Positions 5,834-13,959 of a DNA stretch of 17,027 nt are shown piece after piece. The position numbers were made by a program, and so were the translations under genes. A model generated the notes under the pieces. That model searched no databases. It was not told the DNA's origin and saw only the letters and a list, made by a program, of their open reading frames with translations. Every line of letters starts with the position of its first letter. Position 1 is the stretch's first letter. Source of the stretch: Firm-13 sp964617375 (GTDB taxonomy: Bacteria > Bacillota > Clostridia > Saccharofermentanales > Saccharofermentanaceae); contig CAZTXQ010000060.1 in NCBI GenBank assembly GCA_964617375.1, positions 1 through 17,027 on the forward strand. Direction: 5' to 3'.

Positions 5834-7045
5834 ATGAAAATCAAAGGATTATTGGCGATGACCATGGCCGGTGTTATGACCGTCGGCCTCATTACGGGAT
5901 GCAGTACCTCCGCACAGCAAGGCGCGGCAGGCACCACCACCGCAGCCGCAGCATCCGGTGCGTCTGCAGACACAGACAAAACAATCAAGATCGGTGTGAT
6001 TTGTTCGATGACAGGCGGCTCGGCCATTTACGGTGAAGGCGCGCAAAACGCCATCAAGATGGCCGCTGACGAGATCAACGCGAGTGATTCCGAATACAAA
6101 GTGGAAATCCTGAACGGCGGAAAAGTCGTTGATGATGCAAGTGATGCCAAACAGGCAATCAATGCTTACAACAGCCTGATGGCCCAGGGGCCCGATGCCA
6201 TCGTCGGATGCTTCTTCTCCTCCGTCACGCTTCCGATCGCAGAGCAGGCTTCCAAGGACAACATGCTTGTTCTTGCGACAGGCGCCACCAATAAGGACGT
6301 AACCTTAAAGGGACCGACGATCTTCCGTGACTGCTTCATCGATCCTTATCAGGGTAAGATGGCCGCGCAGTTCGCCAACGAGCAGGGCTGGAAGAAAGCC
6401 GCTATCATTTACGCAAAGGATGATGATTACTCCAACGGGCTTAAGGACGCTTTCATCGCAAACGCCGAAGCAAACGGAATTGAAATCGTCTACACGGGCG
6501 AATGTACCACAAAAGATACCGACTTCTCCTCTCAGGCTTCTCAGGTCGTTGCCAGCGGAGCGGATTTCCTCTATTACCCCGCATTCCTTGACACGACCCC
6601 TCTTCTCGTCTCCGCGGCGCGCAACGCCGGATTCAGCGGAGCGATCATGGGCGGCGACGGCTGGGACGGCACCGACACCACAGGGCTCGAGGACAAGTTC
6701 GACAACTGCTACTTCACCAATCACTATTCCTCGGAAGACTCCGCTCCGGCCGTTGCCGCGTTCGTTTCAAAATACACGGCAGCCTACGGTACGGACAGTC
6801 TGAACGCCTGCGCAGCTCTTTACTACGACGCCGTCTATATGCTCGTCGCAGCTGCCGAGAACGGCGCCGGAACCGACACAGCCTCTCTTGTAAAGGGTAT
6901 GACCGGTATGACTTTCACGGGAGTCGGCGGCACATTTACTCTCGATACGAACGGCGACCCCGCCAAGAGTGTTGTCATCAACACATACGAGGGCGGTAAA
7001 GTCAAATGGATGATGACACTGTCACCCGAAGGAACAAAGTCCTGA
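5834..7045 (+). CDS. Amino-acid ABC transporter substrate-binding lipoprotein (LivJ/Peripla_BP_6 type)
   Basis: The 403-residue precursor starts behind GAGGGG at 6 bp. Residues 1-23 form a lipoprotein signal ending in the lipobox LITGC with Cys23 as the lipidation site. A Ser/Ala/Thr-rich linker follows to about residue 50. The mature domain opens KTIKIGVICSMTGGSAIYGEG, the standard Peripla_BP_6 start, and continues with the two-lobed Leu/Ile/Val-binding fold to the end. It would capture an amino acid or related compound outside the cell and deliver it to the permeases encoded next. The catabolic genes in the same operon make a D-amino acid, D-glutamate or 5-oxoproline more likely than branched-chain amino acids. 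That specificity is inference. Confidence 0.9.
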   Translation: MKIKGLLAMTMAGVMTVGLITGCSTSAQQGAAGTTTAAAASGASADTDKTIKIGVICSMTGGSAIYGEGAQNAIKMAADEINASDSEYKVEILNGGKVVDDASDAKQAINAYNSLMAQGPDAIVGCFFSSVTLPIAEQASKDNMLVLATGATNKDVTLKGPTIFRDCFIDPYQGKMAAQFANEQGWKKAAIIYAKDDDYSNGLKDAFIANAEANGIEIVYTGECTTKDTDFSSQASQVVASGADFLYYPAFLDTTPLLVSAARNAGFSGAIMGGDGWDGTDTTGLEDKFDNCYFTNHYSSEDSAPAVAAFVSKYTAAYGTDSLNACAALYYDAVYMLVAAAENGAGTDTASLVKGMTGMTFTGVGGTFTLDTNGDPAKSVVINTYEGGKVKWMMTLSPEGTKS

Positions 7046-7089
7046 TCCAATCCTTTCCGGCCAATCCTACATGAAACACATACAAAGGG

Positions 7090-7124
7090 GATGTGCATGG
7101 TTTCAGACCGATGCCATGCACATC
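7090..7124 (+). repeat. Intercistronic hairpin between binding protein and permease genes
   Basis: A perfect 11-bp inverted repeat, GATGTGCATGG (7090-7100) and CCATGCACATC (7114-7124), encloses a 13-nt loop and is followed by the pyrimidine-rich TCTCTTCATGTTCCTCTT. Such hairpins between a binding-protein gene and its permease genes commonly protect the upstream message or terminate part of the transcripts. Either effect would make the binding protein more abundant than the membrane parts. The lack of a pure T-run favours stabilisation or partial termination. Confidence 0.7.
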
Positions 7125-7191
7125 TCTCTTCATGTTCCTCTTAACCTGATGTTTGACTCCCGGCAAAAAACAGTACTGGAAGGTGATGGCG

Positions 7192-8082
7192 ATGACATTC
7201 TCTTTGTTTATACAAGGTCTCATTAACGGCCTGAACCAGGGTGCAATCTACGCCTTGATCGCTCTGGGTTATACCATGGTGTACGGTATCATCCGCATGA
7301 TCAACTTTGCACACGGCGATTTTATCATGATCGGCTCTTATACTCTTTTCTATACGATCCCTCTGATGGTCCGTGCCGGCATGCCCGCGTGGCTGGCTGT
7401 TTTTATTGCGGTTATCGTGTGCGCGGTTGTCGGTGTTCTTGTTGAAATCATCGCCTACCGGCCGGTGCGGAAGGCCGGTCCCATGTCCGCGCTGATCACC
7501 GCGCTGGCTATGAGTTTATTCCTCGAAAATCTCGCCATGGTTCTCTTCGGCGCGAAACCACACAACGTTCCGGCACTCTTTACTCTTCCCACCGTCAAAT
7601 TTTTCGGTGTTTCCCTTCCTCTCAACGTCCTTCTGACCATTCTGATCGGTCTTCTTATGATGATCTTTCTGCAGATATTCGTTAAAAAGACAAGGCTCGG
7701 AAAAGCGATGCGCGCGGTTCCTCAGGATCGTGACGCCGCCGTCCTTTACGGAGTCAATGTGAATTTCATAATAACCGTAACCTTCGCAATCGGCTCCGCT
7801 CTGGCAGCCGTCGCGGCACTGATGTACTGTTCCACTTATCCGCGGGTCACAAACGATATGGGTTCCATGATGGGTATCAAGGCCTTTATCGCCGCTGTTC
7901 TCGGAGGAATCGGCGTTATTCCGGGCGCGATGCTCGGCGGTATTCTGATCGGTCTCATTGAAATTTTTGTAAAGCTCTTCGCACCGGGCTGGTATGAGGC
8001 CGTAACCTACGGTCTCCTTATCGTCATTCTTCTGGTGAAGCCATCCGGCATTCTCGGAAAAAACGCCGGCGAGAAAGTATAA
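7192..8082 (+). CDS. livH: ABC transporter permease, LivH type
   Basis: The protein is 296 residues from the ATG at 7192, which has GGAAGGTG at a proper distance. The ATGs at 7153 and 7186 lack a suitably spaced site. It starts MTFSLFIQGLINGLNQGAIY and has the LivH hallmark GYTMVYGIIRMINFAHGDF at about residues 28-46, in a BPD_transp_2 fold with about eight membrane helices. The segment GVNVNFIITVTFAIGSALAA and the late GIGVIPGAMLGGILIGLIE match the ATPase-contacting region of the family. It pairs with the next permease to form the channel through the cytoplasmic membrane. Its stop is 14 bp before the next start. Confidence 0.92.
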   Translation: MTFSLFIQGLINGLNQGAIYALIALGYTMVYGIIRMINFAHGDFIMIGSYTLFYTIPLMVRAGMPAWLAVFIAVIVCAVVGVLVEIIAYRPVRKAGPMSALITALAMSLFLENLAMVLFGAKPHNVPALFTLPTVKFFGVSLPLNVLLTILIGLLMMIFLQIFVKKTRLGKAMRAVPQDRDAAVLYGVNVNFIITVTFAIGSALAAVAALMYCSTYPRVTNDMGSMMGIKAFIAAVLGGIGVIPGAMLGGILIGLIEIFVKLFAPGWYEAVTYGLLIVILLVKPSGILGKNAGEKV

Positions 8083-8096
8083 GGGGGGCGCAATTC

Positions 8097-9098
8097 ATGA
8101 AGAAAAATATTGTTCCGTATATTACAAATCTAATCGGCGTGCTGCTGATTTTCGCAGTGTTTTCGCTGCTGTTCGGACTAAAAGTATTCGGCAAGTCCAC
8201 GCTCTATTTTGAGGGAATCTGCACGACCGCCTGCTACACAATCGTGATGGTTACTTCTCTGAATCTGATTGTCGGCTGTATGGGCGAGTTCTCCCTGGGT
8301 CATGCCGGATTCGTCTCGGTCGGTGCCTATACGTCGGCCATCGTATCGAATTCCCTTTCCGGAAAAGGCATTCCCGACTTCGGGCTCTTTCTGATCGCGA
8401 TTCTGGCGGGCGGTATTGCCGCCGGTATTATGGGAATCCTTGTCGGCGTTCCGGCCTTACGGCTTCGCGGCGATTATCTTGCCATCGTCACGGTTGCTTT
8501 CGCCGAAATCATCCGGGTCTGCTTCTGTAACTTCCCCATTACCGGAGGCGGCAAAACCATGAGCGGCATATTGAAGCTGTCGAGCTTTTCGCGCTCGTTC
8601 TGGGTCATGGTCGTCTGCGTAACCGTCATGTATATGTTTGTCCGCAGCCGCTACGGCCGCACGGTCAAAGCGATACGCGAGGACTATATCGCGGCGGCCG
8701 CGTCCAACATCAACGTCACCTATTACAAGGTCCTTACGTTTACCGTGGCAGCCTTTTTCGCCGGCATCGGCGGCGCGATGTACGCTCACTATATGACGGC
8801 TATGATACCGACGAACTTTAACTTCATGTATTCCGCGGAGCTTCTCTCCGAAGTCATCATCGGCGGTGCCGCCTCCCTTACCGGCGCTATTATCGGCGCT
8901 TCGTTCCTGTCTTCCCTTCCCGAAGTCATGCGCCAGTTCTCGCAGTACCGTATGCTGGCCTACTCGGTCGTCCTCGTCCTGGTCATGATCTTCAGACCCG
9001 TCGGTATCTTCGACACCTGGGAATTCTCGCTGACACGTCTTATCAGGAAGTGTGCGGGATGGTTCGGAACTGCCGGCAAGACAAAGGAGGGCAAGTGA
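8097..9098 (+). CDS. livM: ABC transporter permease, LivM type
   Basis: At 333 residues this is a typical LivM-length permease starting behind AAGGGGGG at about 8 bp. It has many hydrophobic helices and the LivM signature GCMGEFSLGHAGFVSVGAYT (about residues 61-80). VPALRLRGDYLAIVTVAFAE follows near 120-140, and EDYIAAAASNINVTYYKVL supplies the cytoplasmic coupling loop. The final 25 or so residues are a charged cytoplasmic tail (KCAGWFGTAGKTKEGK). It forms the second half of the permease heterodimer with the LivH-type subunit. One base separates its stop from the next start. Confidence 0.92.
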   Translation: MKKNIVPYITNLIGVLLIFAVFSLLFGLKVFGKSTLYFEGICTTACYTIVMVTSLNLIVGCMGEFSLGHAGFVSVGAYTSAIVSNSLSGKGIPDFGLFLIAILAGGIAAGIMGILVGVPALRLRGDYLAIVTVAFAEIIRVCFCNFPITGGGKTMSGILKLSSFSRSFWVMVVCVTVMYMFVRSRYGRTVKAIREDYIAAAASNINVTYYKVLTFTVAAFFAGIGGAMYAHYMTAMIPTNFNFMYSAELLSEVIIGGAASLTGAIIGASFLSSLPEVMRQFSQYRMLAYSVVLVLVMIFRPVGIFDTWEFSLTRLIRKCAGWFGTAGKTKEGK

Positions 9099-9099
9099 T

Positions 9100-9897
9100 A
9101 TGACAACCGCAAACAATGCTCCCGCGCCCGTCCTGACGGCAAAAAATCTCGGCATTCAGTTCGGCGGCCTGAAGGCGGTAAGCGATTTCAATATTGAGAT
9201 CGGACCGTCCGAACTCTTAGGCCTGATCGGTCCGAACGGTGCCGGAAAAACGACCGTCTTCAATATGCTGACCGGCGTATACCGCCCGACGGAGGGTTCC
9301 TTCTACCTGAACGGCGAACGCATGAACGGCAAGAAGACCCACCAGATTGTCGACGCAGGAATCGCACGTACCTTCCAGAACATCCGGCTCTTCAAGAAAA
9401 TGTCGGTTCTTGACAACGTGAAGGTTGCGATGAGCCGCGATCTGAAATACGGATTGCCGCAGGCGATTTTCCGTACGCCGGGCTACTGGAGAGAGGAAGC
9501 GAAAATAACGGCGAGAGCCGAAGAACTTCTCGATATCGTCCATCTCACCGGAAAAGGCGAAATGAACGCCGACAATCTTCCGTACGGCCAGCAGCGCCGC
9601 CTCGAGATTGCCCGCGCGCTCGCCACCGATATGAAGCTTCTCCTTCTGGACGAGCCTGCCGCCGGCATGAATCCCACCGAGACCGAAGAACTTCTTGATA
9701 TCATCCACTTCATCCGGAGCGAATTCAAGATCTCCGTACTCCTGATCGAACACGACATGAGTCTCGTTATGAAGATCTGCGAGCGGATTCAGGTTCTGGA
9801 CTTCGGCACCACGATCGCCAGCGGTACGCCGGCTGAAGTCGCAAACAATCCCAAGGTAATCGAAGCGTATCTCGGGAAAGACGATGAGGAGGTGTAA
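9100..9897 (+). CDS. livG: ABC transporter ATP-binding protein, LivG type
   Basis: The start is taken at the ATG at 9100 behind AAAGGAGG at 9 bp; the open frame reaching back to 9052 lies inside livM. The 265-residue protein shows Walker A IGPNGAGKTTVF, a LivG-type signature LPYGQQRRLEIARALA, Walker B LLLLDEPAAGMNP and the switch histidine in LLIEHDMSLVM. The C-terminal end (VIEAYLGKD) matches the BCA_ABC_TP_C tail of LivG proteins. It hydrolyses ATP at the inner face of the membrane together with the LivF-type subunit. Every catalytic motif is intact. Confidence 0.95.
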   Translation: MTTANNAPAPVLTAKNLGIQFGGLKAVSDFNIEIGPSELLGLIGPNGAGKTTVFNMLTGVYRPTEGSFYLNGERMNGKKTHQIVDAGIARTFQNIRLFKKMSVLDNVKVAMSRDLKYGLPQAIFRTPGYWREEAKITARAEELLDIVHLTGKGEMNADNLPYGQQRRLEIARALATDMKLLLLDEPAAGMNPTETEELLDIIHFIRSEFKISVLLIEHDMSLVMKICERIQVLDFGTTIASGTPAEVANNPKVIEAYLGKDDEEV

Positions 9898-9902
9898 CCC
9901 AA

Positions 9903-10601
9903 GTGCTTACAGTAAAGAATTTATGTGTTTCCTATGGCGCGGTTAAGGCCGTTTCCGACGTGTCGCTGCATGTCAATGACGGAGAAATCGTATCGTTGAT
10001 CGGTTCGAACGGTGCCGGAAAAACGACGATCCTGCGAACCATATCCGGTCTCGAAAAGCCCGTTTCCGGTGTGATCACCTTCCATGATATCGAACTGAGA
10101 AAGCTCGAGCCGAGCAGAATCGTCAATTTGAAGCTCGCTCATGTTCCTGAAGGAAGGCATATTTTCCCGACGATGACCGTCGAGGAGAATCTGGAAATGG
10201 GTGCCTTTTCCGATCCCGGCGGCTGGACCGGGACGATGGAGGACATATACAAGCGGTTTCCGCGGCTTAAAGAACGCCGCCGTCAGCTGGCGGGAACTCT
10301 GTCGGGCGGCGAGCAGCAGATGCTCGCGGTCGGTCGCGCCCTTATGGTTAAGCCCAAAATGATTCTGATGGATGAGCCCTCAATGGGCCTCTCGCCGATT
10401 CTTGTAAAAGAGATTTTCTCGATCATAAAGGAAGTGAACCGGCAGGGTATTACGATTCTTCTGGTCGAGCAGAACGCCAAGATGGCACTCGCGATATCCA
10501 ATCGCGCCTACGTGCTCGAGACCGGAAGAATCACCATTGAAGGCGACTCGAAGGAACTCTTGAACGACCCGCGCGTTAAAAAAGCCTATTTGGGACAGTA
10601 G
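9903..10601 (+). CDS. livF: ABC transporter ATP-binding protein, LivF type
   Basis: Translation starts at GTG 9903, with AGGAGG at 9887-9892 inside the end of the preceding gene. The 232-residue protein carries Walker A IGSNGAGKTTILRT, the Q-loop segment HVPEGRHIFPTMTVEENL typical of LivF, signature LSGGEQQMLAVGRALM, Walker B MILMDEPSMGLSP and H-loop LLVEQNAKMAL. It forms the second ATPase of the importer. It completes a full five-gene HAAT-type transporter, and the operon continues without interruption into metabolic genes. Confidence 0.95.
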   Translation: MLTVKNLCVSYGAVKAVSDVSLHVNDGEIVSLIGSNGAGKTTILRTISGLEKPVSGVITFHDIELRKLEPSRIVNLKLAHVPEGRHIFPTMTVEENLEMGAFSDPGGWTGTMEDIYKRFPRLKERRRQLAGTLSGGEQQMLAVGRALMVKPKMILMDEPSMGLSPILVKEIFSIIKEVNRQGITILLVEQNAKMALAISNRAYVLETGRITIEGDSKELLNDPRVKKAYLGQ

Positions 10602-10613
10602 GGAGATGAGAAT

Positions 10614-11276
10614 GTGAGTTCAGAATGTAAATACATCGCGATTGCGATTACAAGGACCTGCGGCAGCGGCGGTAAAACGATCGGGAGCCGGCTTGCCGAT
10701 GCCTACGGAATTGACTGGTATGACCGGGATCTCTTACGGCTGGCCGCCGAGGACAGCGGGATCAGCGAGAAGCTTTTCGCGAACGCCGATGAGAACACCC
10801 GAAAGACGATCCTCTACCGCGCTTCTTCACATGTGTACAGCGGCGAGATCATCCCGCCGGAAAGCGGCAACTTTCTCTCCGACCAGAACCTCTTCAATTA
10901 TCAGGCGAAGGTCCTTCGGGAGCTGCTCGAAAATGAATCCTACGTGTGTATCGGAAGAGCCGCGGATTTTGTTTTGCGTGACCGGCCGAATGTCGTTACG
11001 ATTTTCCTGAACGCACCCTATGAATATCGTGTAGACTATGAGGTGAAGCGGCAGGGTATTCCCCGCGGGGACGCCGAGCAATATATCCGGAGACTGGATG
11101 ATTACCGGAACGCCTATTATGTCTATCATACGGGCCGACAATGGAAGGATCCGGAGAATTACGATCTGTGCCTCAACACGGCAGCTCTTGGCATCGACGG
11201 ATGCGTTGATTTAATTAGACAATACATTCTTCTGCGTTTCGGCACGGAAGAAATTCGGAATGGAAAAGAAGGATAA
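10614..11276 (+). CDS. Cytidylate-kinase-like P-loop protein (PF13189 type)
   Basis: The start is GTG 10614 behind GGGAG; both upstream ATGs run at once into stop codons. The 220-residue protein has an N-terminal P-loop TCGSGGKTIG (residues 15-24), the motif WYDRDLLRLAAE near 35-46 and CIGRAADFVLRD at 112-123. A helical lid-like region follows (YEVKRQGIPRGDAEQYIRRL), then DLCLNTAALGID at 184-195. This pattern fits the cytidylate_kin2 family, P-loop proteins related to CMP kinase whose substrates are mostly unknown. Only 12 bp separate it from livF and 4 bp from the aminotransferase, so it is an integral operon member. It may phosphorylate a pathway compound or a regulator; I cannot assign a substrate. 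Confidence 0.8.
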   Translation: MSSECKYIAIAITRTCGSGGKTIGSRLADAYGIDWYDRDLLRLAAEDSGISEKLFANADENTRKTILYRASSHVYSGEIIPPESGNFLSDQNLFNYQAKVLRELLENESYVCIGRAADFVLRDRPNVVTIFLNAPYEYRVDYEVKRQGIPRGDAEQYIRRLDDYRNAYYVYHTGRQWKDPENYDLCLNTAALGIDGCVDLIRQYILLRFGTEEIRNGKEG

Positions 11277-11280
11277 GCAA

Positions 11281-12141
11281 ATGAAAGAACTTGCCTACTA
11301 TAACGGAAAAATCGGAACCCCTGACGAAGTTATGATCCCGTTCAACGACCGCGTCCACTTCTTTGGCGACGGCATCTACGACGCCACGGTCGGCGGCAAT
11401 CAGAAAGTATATCTCTTACGTGACCATCTCGACCGCTTCTATTCCAGCGCAAAGGCGCTGAAGATAAAGATTCCCATGGAAAAAGAGGAGCTCGGGAACC
11501 TCCTTACGGAACTTCTTTCCCGGGTGGAAGGAAATACACATTTTGTCTACTGGCAGGTCACCCGCGGAGAAGCGCCCCGGAGTCACGTCTACGACGAGTC
11601 TATGACGGGCCGCCTCTGGGTCTATATCCGACCGAACACGCTGCGCAATCCTGATCTTCCGATCTCGGTCAATACCCGGAAGGATACACGCTTCCTCCAC
11701 TGCAACATCAAGACTCTTAACCTGATTCCCTCGGTCATGTACGCCGAAGAAGCCGCCGAAAAGGGCTTCGAAGAGACGATTCTCTACCGCGGCGATGTCG
11801 TGACCGAGTGCGCACACTCCAATGTCTCGATCCTGAAAGACGGCGCTTTTATCACGCATCCGAACGACGAACTGATTCTGCGCGGCATCGCGAAAACACA
11901 CATGATCGCCGCCTGTTATCGCCTCGGCATTCAGGTCTTCGAGCGTCCCTTCACGCTGAAGGAGCTTATGGAGGCCGATGAAATTATCGTAACCTCTTCC
12001 TCCAACTTCTGCCTTCATGCGGACCATATCGACGGTCTGCCCGCAGGCGGCAAAGATCCGGCAGCTCTTAAGGCGATACAGGATGAAGTCATCCGTGAGT
12101 ATCTCGCCTACACGGGCAAAGCCGGCCTCTTTGATACGTGA
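11281..12141 (+). CDS. dat: Class IV PLP aminotransferase, D-amino-acid transaminase type
   Basis: The start is the ATG at 11281, with AAGAAGGA at 7 bp; the ATG at 11260 lies inside the preceding gene. The 286-residue protein aligns by eye along its length with Bacillus D-amino-acid transaminase. The PLP lysine is K144 in NIKTLNL, and E176 in VVTECAHSNV matches the acidic residue that contacts the PLP ring nitrogen. Y33 in GDGIYD, plus R100 and H102 in RGEAPRSH, match the Tyr/Arg/His carboxylate trap that distinguishes D-amino-acid from branched-chain transaminases. The expected reaction is D-amino acid + 2-oxoglutarate to 2-oxo acid + D-glutamate. The next genes consume D-glutamate, which supports this reading. 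A related class IV activity remains possible. Confidence 0.85.
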   Translation: MKELAYYNGKIGTPDEVMIPFNDRVHFFGDGIYDATVGGNQKVYLLRDHLDRFYSSAKALKIKIPMEKEELGNLLTELLSRVEGNTHFVYWQVTRGEAPRSHVYDESMTGRLWVYIRPNTLRNPDLPISVNTRKDTRFLHCNIKTLNLIPSVMYAEEAAEKGFEETILYRGDVVTECAHSNVSILKDGAFITHPNDELILRGIAKTHMIAACYRLGIQVFERPFTLKELMEADEIIVTSSSNFCLHADHIDGLPAGGKDPAALKAIQDEVIREYLAYTGKAGLFDT

Positions 12142-12160
12142 GGAAAGGCGGAGCATTCCT

Positions 12161-13228
12161 ATGGACAGAGATCTTCTCGAGAAACGCAACGTGGGTGAGA
12201 ACCTCGATGCGCTGATGAATCTTGACCCTCGGGGCTACGGCGTTTGCCGGATTCTGTACGCCGGCAGCCGTGAATTTACCGGCGGTCCCCTTACGATGAA
12301 TGCCGCCGAAAGGCTTTGCGAGACCGTAAAAGAGGGCGATGTAGTCTTCATTATCGTCGGATTTGTACTTCTCCCCCACAAAGTGCCCGAAATGGACGGC
12401 ACCGTAAGCTCGATGCTGCTTGCGCGCGCACTCGTTCTTGCATTCGGCGCCAAACCGGTTATTATCTGCCCTTCGGACAGCGTCGAAGCCCTCCGGAAAT
12501 GTGCAAGCGTCGTAGGTCTTCACGTGTATGACGATATCGATAAAGTGAAAGAGCTGCCCTTGAGCATGGGCATTGTTGCCTTTACAAAGGATCCCGCCAA
12601 GGCGGTAACCGAGCCGGACGAGATCCTGAAGAAAGCCGTCCCCTCCGCCGTCATTGCGATCGAGGCCTCCGGTGCCAACGCCCTCGGCGTTTATCACAAT
12701 GCCGTCGGCAAGGATCTGTCCGATCTTCAGGCGAAGAGCGAAGCGCTATGGAACCGTTTGCGGTCGCTTGGCGTATTGAATATTGCCATCGGGGACCTCG
12801 GCAACGAAATCGGAATGGGTACAATCGGCGAGCACATCAAGAAATACGTCCCTTTCACCGCTCCCGGCGAGTGCAAATGCGGCTGCGGCGGCGGAATCCT
12901 TTCCGCATCGTCAGCCGATCACATTATCACGGCGACCTGCTCCGACTGGGGCTGCTACGGACTGATATCCGCCCTCTCCTACCTGAAAAAGGACATGGAG
13001 ATCCTGCATCGCGAGGAGATGGAATCCGAGCTCATGCGCGTTGCGGCCCGAAGCGGGTTTATCGACATGACAGGCTCTCTTCTTCCCGGAATCGACGGAT
13101 TTGATACGCGCATGAATGTCGGCATCGTAAGCCTGATGCGGCAGTGTACGGCATACGCGGTACGCTATTCCCACAATTCCGACCATTGGTATGCGCCTGT
13201 TCTCGAAAAGAATTTCTTTATGCTGTAA
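12161..13228 (+). CDS. DUF4392 protein, D-glutamate cyclase C-terminal-domain homologue
   Basis: The start is the ATG at 12161 behind GGCGGAG; the longer open frame overlaps the aminotransferase. The 355-residue protein has the DUF4392 features: GGPLTMNAAERL (41-52), EMDGTVSSMLLARAL (77-91), IEASGANALGVYHNAVG (167-183) and GDLGNEIGMG (211-220). A cysteine-rich stretch ECKCGCGGG (237-245) leads into ITATCSDWGCYGL (256-268). In mammals this domain is the C-terminal half of mitochondrial D-glutamate cyclase, which converts D-glutamate to 5-oxo-D-proline and water. Here it is a separate gene, 19 bp after the transaminase and 14 bp before pxpB. The clustered cysteines could bind a metal, which is inference. 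Confidence 0.85.
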   Translation: MDRDLLEKRNVGENLDALMNLDPRGYGVCRILYAGSREFTGGPLTMNAAERLCETVKEGDVVFIIVGFVLLPHKVPEMDGTVSSMLLARALVLAFGAKPVIICPSDSVEALRKCASVVGLHVYDDIDKVKELPLSMGIVAFTKDPAKAVTEPDEILKKAVPSAVIAIEASGANALGVYHNAVGKDLSDLQAKSEALWNRLRSLGVLNIAIGDLGNEIGMGTIGEHIKKYVPFTAPGECKCGCGGGILSASSADHIITATCSDWGCYGLISALSYLKKDMEILHREEMESELMRVAARSGFIDMTGSLLPGIDGFDTRMNVGIVSLMRQCTAYAVRYSHNSDHWYAPVLEKNFFML

Positions 13229-13242
13229 AAAGAGGATCTCAT

Positions 13243-13959
13243 ATGGAAAATCGCACAAGAATCTCCTTCACGGTTAAACCGGTGGGAGACTGCGCGGTAC
13301 TGGCCGTATTCGGCGATACCGTGGATGAGGAAACAAATGCCGCGGTGGCGGTTCTGGAGCGGCTGATACGGGGTGCAGGTCTTCCGGGCGTCGGCGAGAC
13401 GATCCCCGCCTTCGCCTCGCTTCTGATTCACTATGATCCGCTTGATACCGATTACCGTACCGTCGCGGATGCACTTATTGGCCTTGACATAGACTTCGGA
13501 CCCAAGGGCCTTCCGGGAGGCCGCACCGTGGATATCCCCGTCTGTTACGGCGGAGAATACGGGGAGGATCTTCCCTTTGTGGCGCGCCACAGCGGTCTTA
13601 CCGAAGAAGAAGTCATAACAAGACACAGCAGCCGCTCCTACCGCATTTACATGCTGGGATTTCTTCCGGGATTCCCGTATCTGGGCGGCCTTGACGAGAA
13701 GCTGTTCACCCCGAGGCTTTCGGATCCGAGAACCAAAATTCCGGCCGGTTCGGTCGGCATCGGCGGCGAACAGACCGGGATCTACCCGCTTGAATCCCCC
13801 GGCGGCTGGCAGCTGATCGGGCGGACGCCCTTGACGCTTTTCGATCCCGAAAAAGGCGGAGATCTTCCGTACCGGGCGGGCGATTTCATCCGCTTCGTAC
13901 CGATCAGCGCCGAGGAATTCAAGGAGATAAAGCCCTCCGGGAAAAGGGGGCATCCGTAA
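13243..13959 (+). CDS. pxpB: 5-oxoprolinase subunit PxpB (KipI/allophanate hydrolase subunit 1 family)
   Basis: The start is the ATG at 13243 after AAAGAGG; the longer frame from 13144 overlaps the previous gene. The 238-residue protein carries the KipI signature GFLPGFPYLGG (139-149), then TPRLSDPRTKIPAGSVGIGG (156-175) and SPGGWQLIGRTP (185-196). PxpB joins PxpC and PxpA in the bacterial ATP-dependent 5-oxoprolinase, which opens 5-oxo-L-proline to L-glutamate. KipI was first known as an inhibitor of the sporulation kinase KinA, but the metabolic context here supports the enzyme role. Its TAA stop abuts the pxpC ATG with no bases between. Confidence 0.94.
   Translation: MENRTRISFTVKPVGDCAVLAVFGDTVDEETNAAVAVLERLIRGAGLPGVGETIPAFASLLIHYDPLDTDYRTVADALIGLDIDFGPKGLPGGRTVDIPVCYGGEYGEDLPFVARHSGLTEEEVITRHSSRSYRIYMLGFLPGFPYLGGLDEKLFTPRLSDPRTKIPAGSVGIGGEQTGIYPLESPGGWQLIGRTPLTLFDPEKGGDLPYRAGDFIRFVPISAEEFKEIKPSGKRGHP

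Noticed and set aside
5834..10601. Assigning the importer to branched-chain amino acids
   Set aside because: The Liv-type families transport many substrates, and the catabolic genes in the same operon point to D-amino acids, D-glutamate or 5-oxoproline.
13144..13242. Longer N-terminus for PxpB from an ATG at 13144
   Set aside because: It would overlap the DUF4392 gene by 85 bp and adds residues without family similarity; the ATG at 13243 has its own ribosome site.
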